Source: JAJDXO01 sp965213765 | Lineage (GTDB): Bacteria > Pseudomonadota > Alphaproteobacteria > Rhodospirillales > UBA2165 | Length of the DNA: 64,000 nucleotides | NCBI GenBank assembly: GCA_965213765.1 | Contig: OZ243926.1 | Span: 1,116,001 to 1,180,000 of the forward strand | Direction of reading: 5' to 3' | In this document: positions 45,249 through 53,858 of the stretch, one piece after another | Numbering within the stretch: position 1 is the stretch's first letter | Layout: each line of letters begins with the position of its first letter | Position numbers and translations under genes: made by a program | The notes under the pieces: generated by a model | Told to the model about the DNA's origin: nothing | The model's database searches: none | The model's input: the letters and a program-made list of their open reading frames with translations, nothing else

Positions 45249-46124
45249 CTAAGCCGGTGCGTAAGGCCGCTCGGTCCCCTTAACCGTGACGCGATGCAGG
45301 TGCCGACGCTCGGTGTAGTCCCGGGTCGCGTAGTGTTGGGTTGAACGATTGTCCCAGATCACGACGGTATGCGGCGCCCAAACATGGCGATACTGGTACT
45401 CGGGTATCTCCGCCTGGTGATAGAGAACCCGCAACAGGCATTGGCTCTCCAGTTCATCCATTCCCTTGATATGAAGTGTGAAGTGGGGATTGACGAAAAG
45501 CACCTTCTTCTTCGAGACGGGGTGCTCGCGCACCACCGGATGGGTGACCCTGGGAAAATTCTCGTTGATGAACCGTTCCTGCTCGCGCCCCTTTTCATCA
45601 TCGGTAAAACCGAGCCGGAAGAGCTTCACATCGTGGACCGCTTCAAGGCCCGAAATGTAGCTTTTCAAACGGTCGCTTAACCCGTCATAGGCCGCGGTCA
45701 TACTCGCGAACAGGGTATTGCCGCCGATCGGCGGCATGACCCGTGCTCGCAGGACCGTTCCGAGCGGCGGAATTTCTCTGAACGTTTCGTCGGAATGCCA
45801 GTTGTCGGTAAAGGTCGGCGGGTTGTTCTCGTCGTTGTCGAAAATTTGCAGCTCAGGAATGTTCTCATCGTGCCGGGCGATTGGATGAACGCTCAAATCG
45901 CCGAAAAATCGACCAAAGCGCATCTGGTCTTCGACCGAGATATCCTGATCGCGAAATACCAAAACCTCATGCTCAACCAGCGCATCGCGCAGTGCCTGTT
46001 GAGTCCGCTCATCCCCTGGCTGGCGGAGATCAATGCCGCTGACTTCCGCACCCAAATGAACGCCAACCTTTTCGAACTTCGGAAGCACCCCAACTTCGGG
46101 ATTGTCTGCAATGTGCTGGTCCAT
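45249..46124 (-). CDS. TauD/TfdA-family Fe(II)/2-oxoglutarate dioxygenase
   Basis: 291 residues with a GGAGAG site before the ATG. The iron ligands are NWHSDETF (HxD) and the distal His in NRSTQHYAT; RRHLHRVTV holds the 2-oxoglutarate-binding Arg. Members hydroxylate taurine, alkylsulfates or phenoxyacetates to trigger fragmentation. In this cluster it may remove a side chain or a sulfo/ether group before ring attack. The upstream region is cut 50 bases before the start by an IS630 insertion, which may have displaced the native promoter. Confidence 0.88.
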   Translation of the reverse strand: MDQHIADNPEVGVLPKFEKVGVHLGAEVSGIDLRQPGDERTQQALRDALVEHEVLVFRDQDISVEDQMRFGRFFGDLSVHPIARHDENIPELQIFDNDENNPPTFTDNWHSDETFREIPPLGTVLRARVMPPIGGNTLFASMTAAYDGLSDRLKSYISGLEAVHDVKLFRLGFTDDEKGREQERFINENFPRVTHPVVREHPVSKKKVLFVNPHFTLHIKGMDELESQCLLRVLYHQAEIPEYQYRHVWAPHTVVIWDNRSTQHYATRDYTERRHLHRVTVKGTERPYAPA

Positions 46125-46172
46125 TGGATCTCTCCATCAAAACCTACGATGCGGCTGTCCGTGCAAGGCACC

Positions 46173-47252
46173 CTAGTGGATTGAATCTAACATTTGATGC
46201 CCCCGTTTGACGGCGGCGATAATTTTGTCGGGATCGGCGGTCCAGACGAAGGGCTTGGGGTCATCATTGGTCTCGTCGATGAATCGATTGATGGCGGTTT
46301 GCAGGTCGACCACGGATCTGAAGACACCGCGCTTGAGACGGCGTCTGGAGAGCTTGGCGAAGTATCCCTCGACGGCGTTGAGCCAGGAGCACGAGGTCGG
46401 CACGAAGTGGAAGACGAAGCGCGGATGACGGGCGAGCCAGGCGCGCACCTTGGGATGCTTGTGGGCGGCATAGTTGTCGAGGATCACGTGCACCATCTTG
46501 CCGACTGGCGCCTCACGCTCGACGGCCTTCAAGAAGCGGAGGAATTCCTGGTGACGGTGGCGCTGCATACAGCGCCCGATCACGGTGCCGTCGAGCACGT
46601 TGAGGGCGGCAAACAGGGTGGTGGTACCGTTGCGTTTGTAGTCGTGGGTCATGGTGCCGGCCCGACCCTTCTTCAGGGGCAGGCCGGGCTGAGTGCGATC
46701 GAGGGCTTGGATCTGCGACTTCTCATCGACCGAGAGGACGATGGCGTGGGCGGGGGGATCGACATAGAGCCCGACCACGTCGCGCAGCTTGGTGACGAAC
46801 TCGGGATCGTTGGAGAGCTTGAACTGGCGCACCCGGTGCGGCCGCAGGCCGTGGGCCCGCCAGATGCGGTGTACCGAACTGACGCTGATCCCGACTGCCT
46901 CGGCCATCATCGCTCCGGTCCAGTGCGTGGCCTCGGCGGGCGGCTCGGTGAAGGTCAGTTCCACCACCCGCCCGGCCACCTCGGGCGGCAGCGGCGCAAT
47001 TCGCGAGGGTCTGGTCTTGTCGCGCAGCAGGCCCTCTACGCCCTCTTCAGCAAAGCGCTCCTGCCAGCGCCAGACGCAAGTCTTGGACTTGCCGGTCTCG
47101 CGCATGATCGCGTTGGTGCCCATACCCGAGGCGCTGAGCAGCACGATGCGGGCCCGCCAGACGTGCTTCTGCGCCGTGTTCCGATCCCGCACCAGCGCTT
47201 CGAGCCGCAGCCGATCAGCGGAAGAAAGATCAATGTTGATTCCTGGTCGCAT
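46173..47252 (-). CDS. IS630-family transposase, single frame
   Basis: About 359 residues from the ATG at 47252 (MRPGINIDLSSADRLRLEALV); the frame opens at a TTG at 47303. Helix-turn-helix TNAIMRETGKSKTCVWRWQERF; DDE residues in VLSVDEKSQIQALDRTQ, HVILDNYAAHKHP and SWLNAVEGYFAKLSRR. The stop codon includes the TA target base, as in many members. Intact. Confidence 0.88.
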   Translation of the reverse strand: MRPGINIDLSSADRLRLEALVRDRNTAQKHVWRARIVLLSASGMGTNAIMRETGKSKTCVWRWQERFAEEGVEGLLRDKTRPSRIAPLPPEVAGRVVELTFTEPPAEATHWTGAMMAEAVGISVSSVHRIWRAHGLRPHRVRQFKLSNDPEFVTKLRDVVGLYVDPPAHAIVLSVDEKSQIQALDRTQPGLPLKKGRAGTMTHDYKRNGTTTLFAALNVLDGTVIGRCMQRHRHQEFLRFLKAVEREAPVGKMVHVILDNYAAHKHPKVRAWLARHPRFVFHFVPTSCSWLNAVEGYFAKLSRRRLKRGVFRSVVDLQTAINRFIDETNDDPKPFVWTADPDKIIAAVKRGHQMLDSIH

Positions 47253-47321
47253 GCGACAGACTCGCACATTCCCAGTCAGCGCGGAATCCCCCTCGGGATG
47301 CAATCGTCAGATTTTATCCAC
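46176..47321 (-). mobile_element. IS630-family insertion sequence (second type)
   Basis: About 1146 bp. End repeats are GTGGATTGAATCTAAC at the left and, in complement, GTGGATAAAATCTGAC at the right, each bordered by TA, the IS630 target duplication. It differs from the IS630 at 7541 in length, ends and transposase. Coordinates may be off by one base. Confidence 0.85.
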
Positions 47322-47450
47322 TAGCACCACCTCAAATGGATGCCCAAATGAAATGATATGGGAGCCCACCGTTGGTAGGCCGTATGACCGCGCGCCGCAG
47401 GTACAGATCCGATTTCGAACGGTTGTTCAGCGACGTTCTACGCGGGTGAT

Positions 47451-47987
47451 GTGATTACGCACATCCTGCTTGGGCCCTACGCCGATCCGATGCCGCGGAT
47501 TGCCGAAACGGTTTTCGCCGAAGGAATATCGGCGCTGGCGACGTTACTGGCGGCGTCCAGCATCGGTGCACTGATTGTCGCCGGCGTCATGAGGTTTTAT
47601 GCCGGCCGCTTCCATCTTCTCCGAACCCTGGTTGTCTGTTCATTCGCGTCTTTCGCCGCAGTGGTATTGTTCGCCGCGACAACGAACTTATGGGTTGGGG
47701 AAATCTTGGTCGCGGCCCTGGGCGGCCTGCTTACCGCCATCGGAATCGCCGCATCTACGCTGGTTCAGATGACCGTCGACAACGCTTACGGAGACCGTGT
47801 CATCAGCATCATGCTGGCGCTCTATATCGGTGCGCTATCGCCTGGAACTTTGGGAGTGGGATGGCTCGCCGGGTTTACCCGATTCCAGTGGGGCTTGGCC
47901 GCCGCCGCGGTTCTATCGGCGGTCGCCACCGTCGTGCTTATGCGCATCACCCTCCGCCGCGGCGCCGACGCGCTTCGGTCCGCGTAG
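47451..47987 (+). pseudogene. MFS transporter C-terminal half
   Basis: 178 residues forming about six membrane segments (FAEGISALATLLAASSIGALIVAG, TLVVCSFASFAAVVLFAATTNLW, ISIMLALYIGALSPGTLGVGWLAG). They correspond to helices 7-12 of an MFS_3-type exporter of about 400 residues. The N-terminal half is missing, with the IS630 element 130 bases upstream. It starts only from a GTG, so it is treated as a truncated gene. Confidence 0.65.
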
Positions 47988-48117
47988 GAGCAGGCCGAGA
48001 TACAACAGTCCAAATTACCCGTCGTCAGTACAAAGCTCCAGCGCCGGGAAGAATAGGATGAGCCGGTATTCGGCTCCTGCGACTACACTGATTGGCTGTC
48101 ACACTGCTCGGCTGATT

Positions 48118-48151
48118 GTAGGTGCTCGGGCAAATCCTGCCCCCGCAACCA
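48118..48151 (+). tRNA. 3'-end fragment of an initiator tRNA (fMet), not a complete gene
   Basis: GTAGG (5' T-stem) is followed by seven foreign bases, then CAAAT and CCTGCCCCCGCAACCA, which equals the T-arm, acceptor 3' strand and CCA of alphaproteobacterial tRNA-fMet. The 5' acceptor strand, D arm and anticodon arm are not found upstream. Such 3' ends are typical attachment cores left by integrative elements. Confidence 0.6.
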
Positions 48152-48154
48152 CCG

Positions 48155-48192
48155 AAGCCCTTGAAAACAATGATGTTTTTAAGGGCTTTTTG
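48155..48192 (+). terminator. Rho-independent terminator after the tRNA fragment
   Basis: AAGCCCTTGAAAACA pairs with TGTTTTTAAGGGCTT and is followed by a T-run. Its position matches the native terminator expected behind a tRNA gene. The rest of 48193-48430 shows no gene. Confidence 0.6.
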
Positions 48193-48430
48193 ATTCCGGG
48201 ATTTGGCGGAAATTTGGACTGTCAACACCCGGTCAACACCGTTATGTGGTCCACGGTCTATCGAAGGGCAGCCGAGTCGCCACACGCGCCGGCACCCGAG
48301 CGCCAGCGGCAGGCCGCAGGGCGCGACCAGGATCAACGAACCGGCCAGCATCGCCGCCGACAGGCCGGCACCCGCCTACGGCCCCGTACCCTGCCGGGCG
48401 CGCCGGGCTGCAATGACTGCGCCGGATTCC

Positions 48431-48780
48431 CTACTCCTCGCCCTTCATGCAGGCGTTGGCGTAGAGGAAGTGGGCGGTGATCATGAAGATCATGGGAGTG
48501 CTCACCGCACCGTAAGCGGCGTACTGGTGCGCGGCGCCGCTAAGCGTCAGGAGGAACAGCGCGATCCACGACACGCGAATCTCCGCCCACATCTTCAGGT
48601 CGAGCATCCCGATACGCTGGTTGAGCCACGCCCCCTTGAAGAAATCCAATAGAAAGCGGCCCGACATCCGCTCGGCGTTGCCCGTGGCCTTTGCTCCGAA
48701 ATACACGGCGAACGCAACCGCGTTTGCGGTAAGGATGGCCGCGGTCATGAACGAACCAAACTGTTCGAAGACGATCTGCT
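48431..48780 (-). pseudogene. Sterol C14/C24-type reductase (ERG4/ERG24 family) fragment
   Basis: FFKGAWLNQRIGMLDLKMWAEIR is the diagnostic segment of the ERG4/ERG24/LBR family (normally FFxGxELNPRxGxFDLKxFxExR). It is preceded by a membrane helix (MTAAILTANAVAFAVYFG) and followed by two more, ending LYANACMKGEE. Full proteins have about 450 residues; only about 115 remain, truncated on both sides. The family reduces sterol double bonds, which fits the oxidosqualene cyclase at the left end of the window. Confidence 0.65.
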
Positions 48781-48840
48781 GATCAGATCACGCAGTACCG
48801 TGAAGGCTTCCTCGCGAATCGACTCGTCATTCAGTCGATT
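48781..48840 (-). pseudogene. Serine recombinase C-terminal fragment
   Basis: One minus-strand frame reads RLNDESIREEAFTVLRDLI, resembling the coiled-coil end of large serine recombinases (ALNDPxIRxEAxxxLRxLIERI). It breaks at the sterol-reductase fragment. Only about 20 codons support it. Confidence 0.4.
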
Positions 48841-48944
48841 ATGAACCTGGGAGCGGATTTGGAGCGGGTCAGAACTTAAATCACGTCGAACTTCCATTCC
48901 TGACACTGGTTGCTAGAGTTGGTGCTTCGTCGGTCGCTTTGACA

Positions 48945-50285
48945 ATGATGGGATGCGTCGTGACTTGGACAAACACTGAAATTGCGGCTCTCGTTGAGCC
49001 TGACCGGGCCCACAGAAAGGCCTACGTGGATTCGGATCTCTTCGAGCTTGAGATGGAGCGCATATTTGAAAGCGCTTGGGTATATGTCGGCCATGAAAGC
49101 CAGGTGAAAAATCCGGGAGATTATTATCTCGCCCGGATCGGGCGTCAGCCGATGATGATGACCCGCGACCACAATGGTGAGATTCACGTTCTGTATAACC
49201 GCTGCCCTCATCGTGGTGCCCAGCTATGCTCCGCCCGTCAGGGAAATGCCGGCAAGCGTATTCGTTGTTCCTATCACGCCTGGATGTTTAATTTGGATGG
49301 CAGTCTCGACAACATTCCGGCCATCGATGGCTATGACGGCACGGCACTAACCATTGATGGTGAAGACTTCCAAGTGCCAAAAGCGGAAAGGGCCGCCAAT
49401 TACAGAGGCTTTTGGTTCGCTTCTCTTTCCACAGAGGGTATCAGTCTCGAAGAGCATTTAGGCGAGGCTCGGACCGGTTTTGATCAGTTGATTGATCGCG
49501 CGCCCGGCGGTGAGGCCGAAGTCGTCGGCGAGTGTTTCCACATGGTCCAGCAATCTAATTGGAAAATATTCCTGGAAAACCAATTGGACGCCTCGCATCC
49601 CGGCGCCACCCATGAGTCTACGGGCGTTGCTGCCATGACCATCGAGCGCGACATGCGAAAAGCCGGTGAGGAACCACCCATGGCGTACGGCTTCCTATCC
49701 GACTTCGCACGGCTCGGTATCGACGGCTGGGGAAAGTTCGGCACTGTCGGTCATCCTCATGGTCATTGCACCCTCGAAGGATATATGGGCCTCCGGCCCG
49801 ACGACCCGGACACCAACGAATACGTCAAATGCATGTATGACGCGTACGGCGAGGAACGGGCTGAGGAAATTCTCGGTGTGAACCTTCATCACAGCCTGAT
49901 CTACCCCTGCATGTCGATCCAGCCGCCGTTGCAGCAGCTCAGGACCATCCGTCCCATTGGCCCGGACCGGACCATGAGTGAGATCTGGCATTTCCGGCTG
50001 AAGGATGCGCCGGAAGCGATCTATCAGCGGGCCCTCGGCTATTACTATTTGGTCAACTCACCGTCGACCATGGTCAATGCGGATGACCTGTTCAATTGGT
50101 GGAAGGTTCAGCATGGCCTCGAATCCCAGGGCAGCGATTGGGTGAGTTTTCACCGCAATGCCGGCTTCGATGTAATAGATGGAGCGCTGCGACGGTCGCC
50201 CGACGGATCCATGAGTGAGATGCCGATGCGCCACATGATGCATGTGTGGCGGGACTATATGACGGCGGGCGGAGAGGGCGCTTGA
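48945..50285 (+). CDS. Aromatic ring-hydroxylating dioxygenase, large (alpha) subunit
   Basis: About 446 residues; the start could instead be the GTG at 48960 just before WTNTEIAALVEPDR, where family similarity begins. The Rieske ligands are CPHRGAQLC (about residue 87) and CSYHAW (about 107). The catalytic iron motif is ENQLDASHPGATHE (about 212-225). It belongs with benzoate/biphenyl-type oxygenases that form alpha3beta3 complexes. The small subunit follows after two bases. Ferredoxin and reductase genes, needed for electron supply, are not in the window. Confidence 0.9.
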   Translation: MMGCVVTWTNTEIAALVEPDRAHRKAYVDSDLFELEMERIFESAWVYVGHESQVKNPGDYYLARIGRQPMMMTRDHNGEIHVLYNRCPHRGAQLCSARQGNAGKRIRCSYHAWMFNLDGSLDNIPAIDGYDGTALTIDGEDFQVPKAERAANYRGFWFASLSTEGISLEEHLGEARTGFDQLIDRAPGGEAEVVGECFHMVQQSNWKIFLENQLDASHPGATHESTGVAAMTIERDMRKAGEEPPMAYGFLSDFARLGIDGWGKFGTVGHPHGHCTLEGYMGLRPDDPDTNEYVKCMYDAYGEERAEEILGVNLHHSLIYPCMSIQPPLQQLRTIRPIGPDRTMSEIWHFRLKDAPEAIYQRALGYYYLVNSPSTMVNADDLFNWWKVQHGLESQGSDWVSFHRNAGFDVIDGALRRSPDGSMSEMPMRHMMHVWRDYMTAGGEGA

Positions 50286-50287
50286 TC

Positions 50288-50824
50288 ATGGGGGAAGCCG
50301 CGGAAAAACTTGCTGCCTCCGATCCGTTTAAGGTGGCGGACATCAGTGTCGAAACCCAATTGTCGGTCGAACGGTTTCTGCATCGCCAAGCCGAAGTTCT
50401 GGACGAGAAACAATGGGACGATTGGTTGGCGCTGTTTACCGAGGACGGCCACTATTGGATGCCGGCGCGCGAAGACCAAACCGACGGTGAAGGGGTACCC
50501 AATATATTTTGGGAGAACCTCGACATGATGGAGATGCGAATTCGCCGAAATAACCACCCGCAGGCCCATAGTCAGGCGCCAAACAACCGGCTTTGCCACG
50601 TTGTGTCCAACGTGATCATCGAGGATGAGGCGGATAACGGCGACATCATCGTCCGGTCACGCTTCCATTGCGCGGAGTACCTCCGCTACGAGGTGCGCAA
50701 TTTCACCGGCAAATACCGGCACGTTCTGAACAAGACCGATGGCGGCTATAAAATTCAGCTACAGCGTGTCGACCTGGTCAACCGGGAAGGCCCCTACGAA
50801 TATGTCCTTCAGTGGTGGCTTTAG
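50288..50824 (+). CDS. Aromatic ring-hydroxylating dioxygenase, small (beta) subunit
   Basis: 178 residues from the ATG at 50288, which has GGAGAGG upstream. The SnoaL/NTF2-like fold is indicated by VERFLHRQAEVLDEKQWDDWLALFTEDGHYWMPA and the end YKIQLQRVDLVNREGPYEYVLQWWL, the family norm. It lacks cofactors and stabilises the alpha3beta3 hexamer. It is co-transcribed with the alpha subunit. Confidence 0.9.
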   Translation: MGEAAEKLAASDPFKVADISVETQLSVERFLHRQAEVLDEKQWDDWLALFTEDGHYWMPAREDQTDGEGVPNIFWENLDMMEMRIRRNNHPQAHSQAPNNRLCHVVSNVIIEDEADNGDIIVRSRFHCAEYLRYEVRNFTGKYRHVLNKTDGGYKIQLQRVDLVNREGPYEYVLQWWL

Positions 50825-50905
50825 TCGGGTGATCACCTGCTGATCGGCACGCCGCACGGTCCTGGCTTCCACGGGCTTCAGGCCGCAAGACAAGCTGATC
50901 GCTGT

Positions 50906-51706
50906 CTAATCCGACGGAAAGGTATGTCCCGCCGCCACTGCATCGACCTGCTGGGCGGGCACCGGTTTTTTGGGTCCCCACATGCGATACTCATACGGTG
51001 GCGTGGCCTTCATAAATGCCGGGCGTTCCTTCATTCGCTGGTACCAACCGGCCACCGCCGGCAATTTGTCAATAAGACTCGATCTGTCCAAATATTCGAT
51101 CCGGTCAAGAAGCGGCGCAATTGAAATGTCGGCAAGTGAGTAGTCGTCCCCGCAGATCCAAGGTCCGCTCGTCTTCTGCAACTGGGTCTCAAGTCTTTCC
51201 ATGTGCCATGTAAATTTTTGTTCGGCCGCCGCGACAGCGTCCATGTCAGCCGGTCCGGACACGCGTTGAAGATAATCTTTTGCCCGAGTTTGATCCGGGT
51301 GCCGTTTCGACCATTCGACCAATTGCTCAAGGCCGTACGCCTTCGCCCTCAGTTTCATCATGGTATTGAAACTCATGGGGACGATTAGCGGGAACAAATA
51401 CTCTTGCTCGTCGGCCATCCACTCCCGCATTGCAGCCAATCCGGCTGGCGATTTCGGCGTCAACCTGCCGTTTCCAAGTTGATCATTTATGTATTCGGCG
51501 ATGACCGAAGACTGGATGACGACCAACCCGTCATGGACGAGGGTCGGAACGCGACAGTGAGGATTCAATTTCTGATAATCGGGCTGTAGATGCTCGAAAT
51601 GGACCGTCATGACGTAGCGCTCCGTCCATACGAGTTCGAATTCTGCGAGGACTGTTCTCACTTTGAAACAGCAAGGTGAATCCCAGAAATGATAGAGTTC
51701 GAGCAT
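50906..51706 (-). CDS. Glutathione S-transferase
   Basis: 266 residues with GGAGGAGAC before the ATG. The thioredoxin-like N-terminal domain (MLELYHFWDSPCCFKVRTVLAEF, then NPHCRVPTLVHDGLVVIQSSVIAEYI with the gamma-glutamyl site) is followed by an all-helical C-domain ending in SLADISIAPLLDRIEYL. Bacterial GSTs in aromatic pathways perform isomerisation, dehalogenation or ether cleavage. The specific reaction cannot be told. Confidence 0.85.
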   Translation of the reverse strand: MLELYHFWDSPCCFKVRTVLAEFELVWTERYVMTVHFEHLQPDYQKLNPHCRVPTLVHDGLVVIQSSVIAEYINDQLGNGRLTPKSPAGLAAMREWMADEQEYLFPLIVPMSFNTMMKLRAKAYGLEQLVEWSKRHPDQTRAKDYLQRVSGPADMDAVAAAEQKFTWHMERLETQLQKTSGPWICGDDYSLADISIAPLLDRIEYLDRSSLIDKLPAVAGWYQRMKERPAFMKATPPYEYRMWGPKKPVPAQQVDAVAAGHTFPSD

Positions 51707-52368
51707 TCAGAGTCTCCTCCAATTCCTCATCCAGGCTGGACAGTCGGGTATCCCGTGGCGGAATTGTTGGTCGCCGCTGCCAAGCGATCCGTGTTCCAAG
51801 GATCGGTGACCCAGCCCGCCCAGATAGCGGTTAGTGTGGCTACAATACTAGATCAAGCCGGGTTTGTGGCAATCGGTCAGCCTGGAACAGTCGATGCCCA
51901 TCTTGGGGCGTGAACTGACCGGGGATGCGCCTGATTTTCTAGTCGGGGACACGCCGCGGACCGTCTGGAACTCGACGGCGAAATTTTGGGAATGGCCTGA
52001 AGGAGAGTTTCGGGACGACTTTAGTCGGAACGCTAATGATCGAGCGTGCTGGAAGCGAACAGTTCATCCAAGTCAATCAGTCTCGGTGTCAGTCCCTGTT
52101 CAAACGAATATTGAGCCGCGGCTTCTCCGGCGCCCGAGACGAGTTCCTCCCCGCCTCCGCCCGTCCCGAAAGCTGCCTGGAGTCCGCCCGCCAGCCCGAA
52201 CCGCCGGCCCAGAAACCGAATGCCGCCCGACACCGGCCACAGGCGGCAACAAAACATCCGCAATTATTGCAAATGGAAACGGCAAATCCCCTGTCAGCCG
52301 ACTTCATCAACAGTATCGGCTGACAGCGGACCAATCGGCGAAGGCACTCAATCCAAAATAATTGAAGC
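51707..52368. other. Intergenic region without a supported gene
   Basis: Several frames are open (for example 51689-51913 and 52036-52323, plus strand) but lack ribosome-binding sites and any recognisable family. A perfect 11-bp inverted repeat CTGTCAGCCGA / TCGGCTGACAG (52291-52301 and 52316-52326) lies just beyond the end of the cupin gene and may be a transcript-end hairpin without a T-run. Confidence 0.45.
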
Positions 52369-52773
52369 CTAGAAGTCCGGCTTGGCACAAGACTCGGTGC
52401 TCATATCCGCGGGGATCGAGATTTCGAGCAGTTCGAAATCATCTGAGGTTCCGATCTCGTTGTGAGGTATCCCGCCGGGAATATACATGGAATCGCCTTT
52501 TTCAAGCCGGACCGTTTTGCCATCGACCATCTGCAAATCAAGCCAGCCATTTAATAGATAGATATACTGTCCCTCGCAGACATGGACATGCCAGCCCGTA
52601 TCCTCGACCATGCCGCGGCGCGCTTTCATGATTTGCGATCGCATCTTTCCGCCGGAACCGTCCTTGGCGCCCAAATCCGTATAATCGAAGAACGCCCGCC
52701 GGCCCTCGATATGTTTAGGCGCCGACGCGCGAGAAACCGTGTAGGCGGGTGCTGTTTTGGACTCGGTCGTCAT
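52369..52773 (-). CDS. Cupin-domain protein
   Basis: 134 residues from the ATG at 52773; the frame opens at 52788 but that TTG lies at the GGAGG site of the preferred start. The two cupin motifs are GWHVHVCEGQYIYLLNG and GDSMYIPGGIPHNEI, with metal-ligand His/Glu positions present (HxHxxxE, H). Single-domain cupins in degradation clusters act as dioxygenases, isomerases or sensors; the substrate is unknown. Its upstream region was separated from the next gene by IS1031 copy B. Confidence 0.8.
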   Translation of the reverse strand: MTTESKTAPAYTVSRASAPKHIEGRRAFFDYTDLGAKDGSGGKMRSQIMKARRGMVEDTGWHVHVCEGQYIYLLNGWLDLQMVDGKTVRLEKGDSMYIPGGIPHNEIGTSDDFELLEISIPADMSTESCAKPDF

Positions 52774-52919
52774 CGCCACGTCCTCCAATTGAAGAAGAGG
52801 GGAATACTCAAGCCGGTCGAGCGTGACTCAATCCGGTTTGGCTGACAAGAGGAACCGGTCCCAACACCGCTCCAACAATGAAATTGTCCACCTTTGACCC
52901 AGAGGGAACCCCGGCCTAA

Positions 52920-53851
52920 GAGTTCAACTCGAAACTAGTTGAGTGATTTCAGTCGGTTGTGTCTTACTCGGTTGTGTCAAATCAAACGAGGAGGCACAAC
53001 ATGTGGACCGAAATCACTCGCCCGAAGTATGAGCGCCGTGGCGGTCGCTATGCAAGCGACCTTACGGATCGAGAGTGGGCGTTGATCGCGCCGTTCATGC
53101 CGCCGCGCAAGAAGATAGGCCGGCCGCGGACGACGGAGCTGCGCAATGTCATGGATGCGATCATGTACATGGCCTCGACGGGCTGTCAGTGGGCGATGCT
53201 GCCGAACGACTTCCCGCCGCCCTCCACGGTGCAGCGTTACTTCTACGACTGGCGCTCGAACGGGCTGCTGGAGGCGATCAACCATCATCTGGTTGTGGCG
53301 GCCCGTGAGTTGGAAGGACGCGAGGCCGGCCCGAGCGCCGGGGTGATCGACAGCCAGAGCGTGAAAACCACGGAAAGCGGTGGTATTCGGGGCTATGACG
53401 CGGGCAAGAAGATCAAGGGCCGCAAGCGTCACATCGTCACCGATACGCTCGGCCTGCTGCTCGGCCTGATCGTGCATTCAGCCGATATCCAGGACCGCGA
53501 CGGCGCCCCCGGGGTCCTCAAATCGATCCGTCATCGCTTTCCCCAACTGCGTCACCTCTTCGCCGACGCCGCCTATGGCGGACCGAAACTTGAGGGTGCC
53601 CTCGAAGACATCGGCCGCTGGACGATCGAGATTATAAGACGTCCCGATACCGCCAAGGGCTTTGAGGTCCTGCCCAGGAGATGGGTCGTCGAGAGGACCT
53701 TCGCCTGGCTCAACCGATGCCGCCGACTGGCCAAGGACTGGGAGAAATCAATCGCCTCCGCACAGGCATGGATCCTCGTCGCACACATCCGACTCCTCAC
53801 AAGGCGGATCGCAAGCCATTGTTATTAAATGTAGAGTTTCGAGTCAGACTC
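52920..53851 (+). mobile_element. IS5-family (IS1031-like) insertion sequence, copy B
   Basis: 932 bp, same orientation and ends as copy A, differing at a few bases around 53541-53572. It is flanked by TAA (52917-52919 and 53852-53854). Its own target duplication shows it arrived as a single element. Confidence 0.9.
53001..53828 (+). CDS. IS1031-type transposase, copy B
   Basis: 275 residues, identical to copy A except for one visible change, HRFPQLRHLF instead of HRFPRLRHLF. All DDE and YREK-region residues are present, so it appears intact. The near identity indicates recent activity. Confidence 0.9.
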   Translation: MWTEITRPKYERRGGRYASDLTDREWALIAPFMPPRKKIGRPRTTELRNVMDAIMYMASTGCQWAMLPNDFPPPSTVQRYFYDWRSNGLLEAINHHLVVAARELEGREAGPSAGVIDSQSVKTTESGGIRGYDAGKKIKGRKRHIVTDTLGLLLGLIVHSADIQDRDGAPGVLKSIRHRFPQLRHLFADAAYGGPKLEGALEDIGRWTIEIIRRPDTAKGFEVLPRRWVVERTFAWLNRCRRLAKDWEKSIASAQAWILVAHIRLLTRRIASHCY

Positions 53852-53858
53852 TAAGACC

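Noticed and set aside
46194..47324. 376-codon plus-strand frame over the second IS630 element
   Set aside because: Exact antisense of the transposase gene, whose DDE motifs decide the strand.
48073..48151. Complete tRNA gene
   Set aside because: Only the T-arm/acceptor 3' end is present; the upstream 45 bases do not form D or anticodon arms and do not pair with the 3' acceptor strand.
52036..52323. 95-codon plus-strand frame between GST and cupin
   Set aside because: No ribosome-binding site or recognisable domain; Pro/Gln-rich end typical of spurious high-GC frames.
42178..53851. Composite transposon bounded by the two IS1031 copies
   Set aside because: Each copy has its own matching three-base duplication, showing separate insertions rather than one compound unit.
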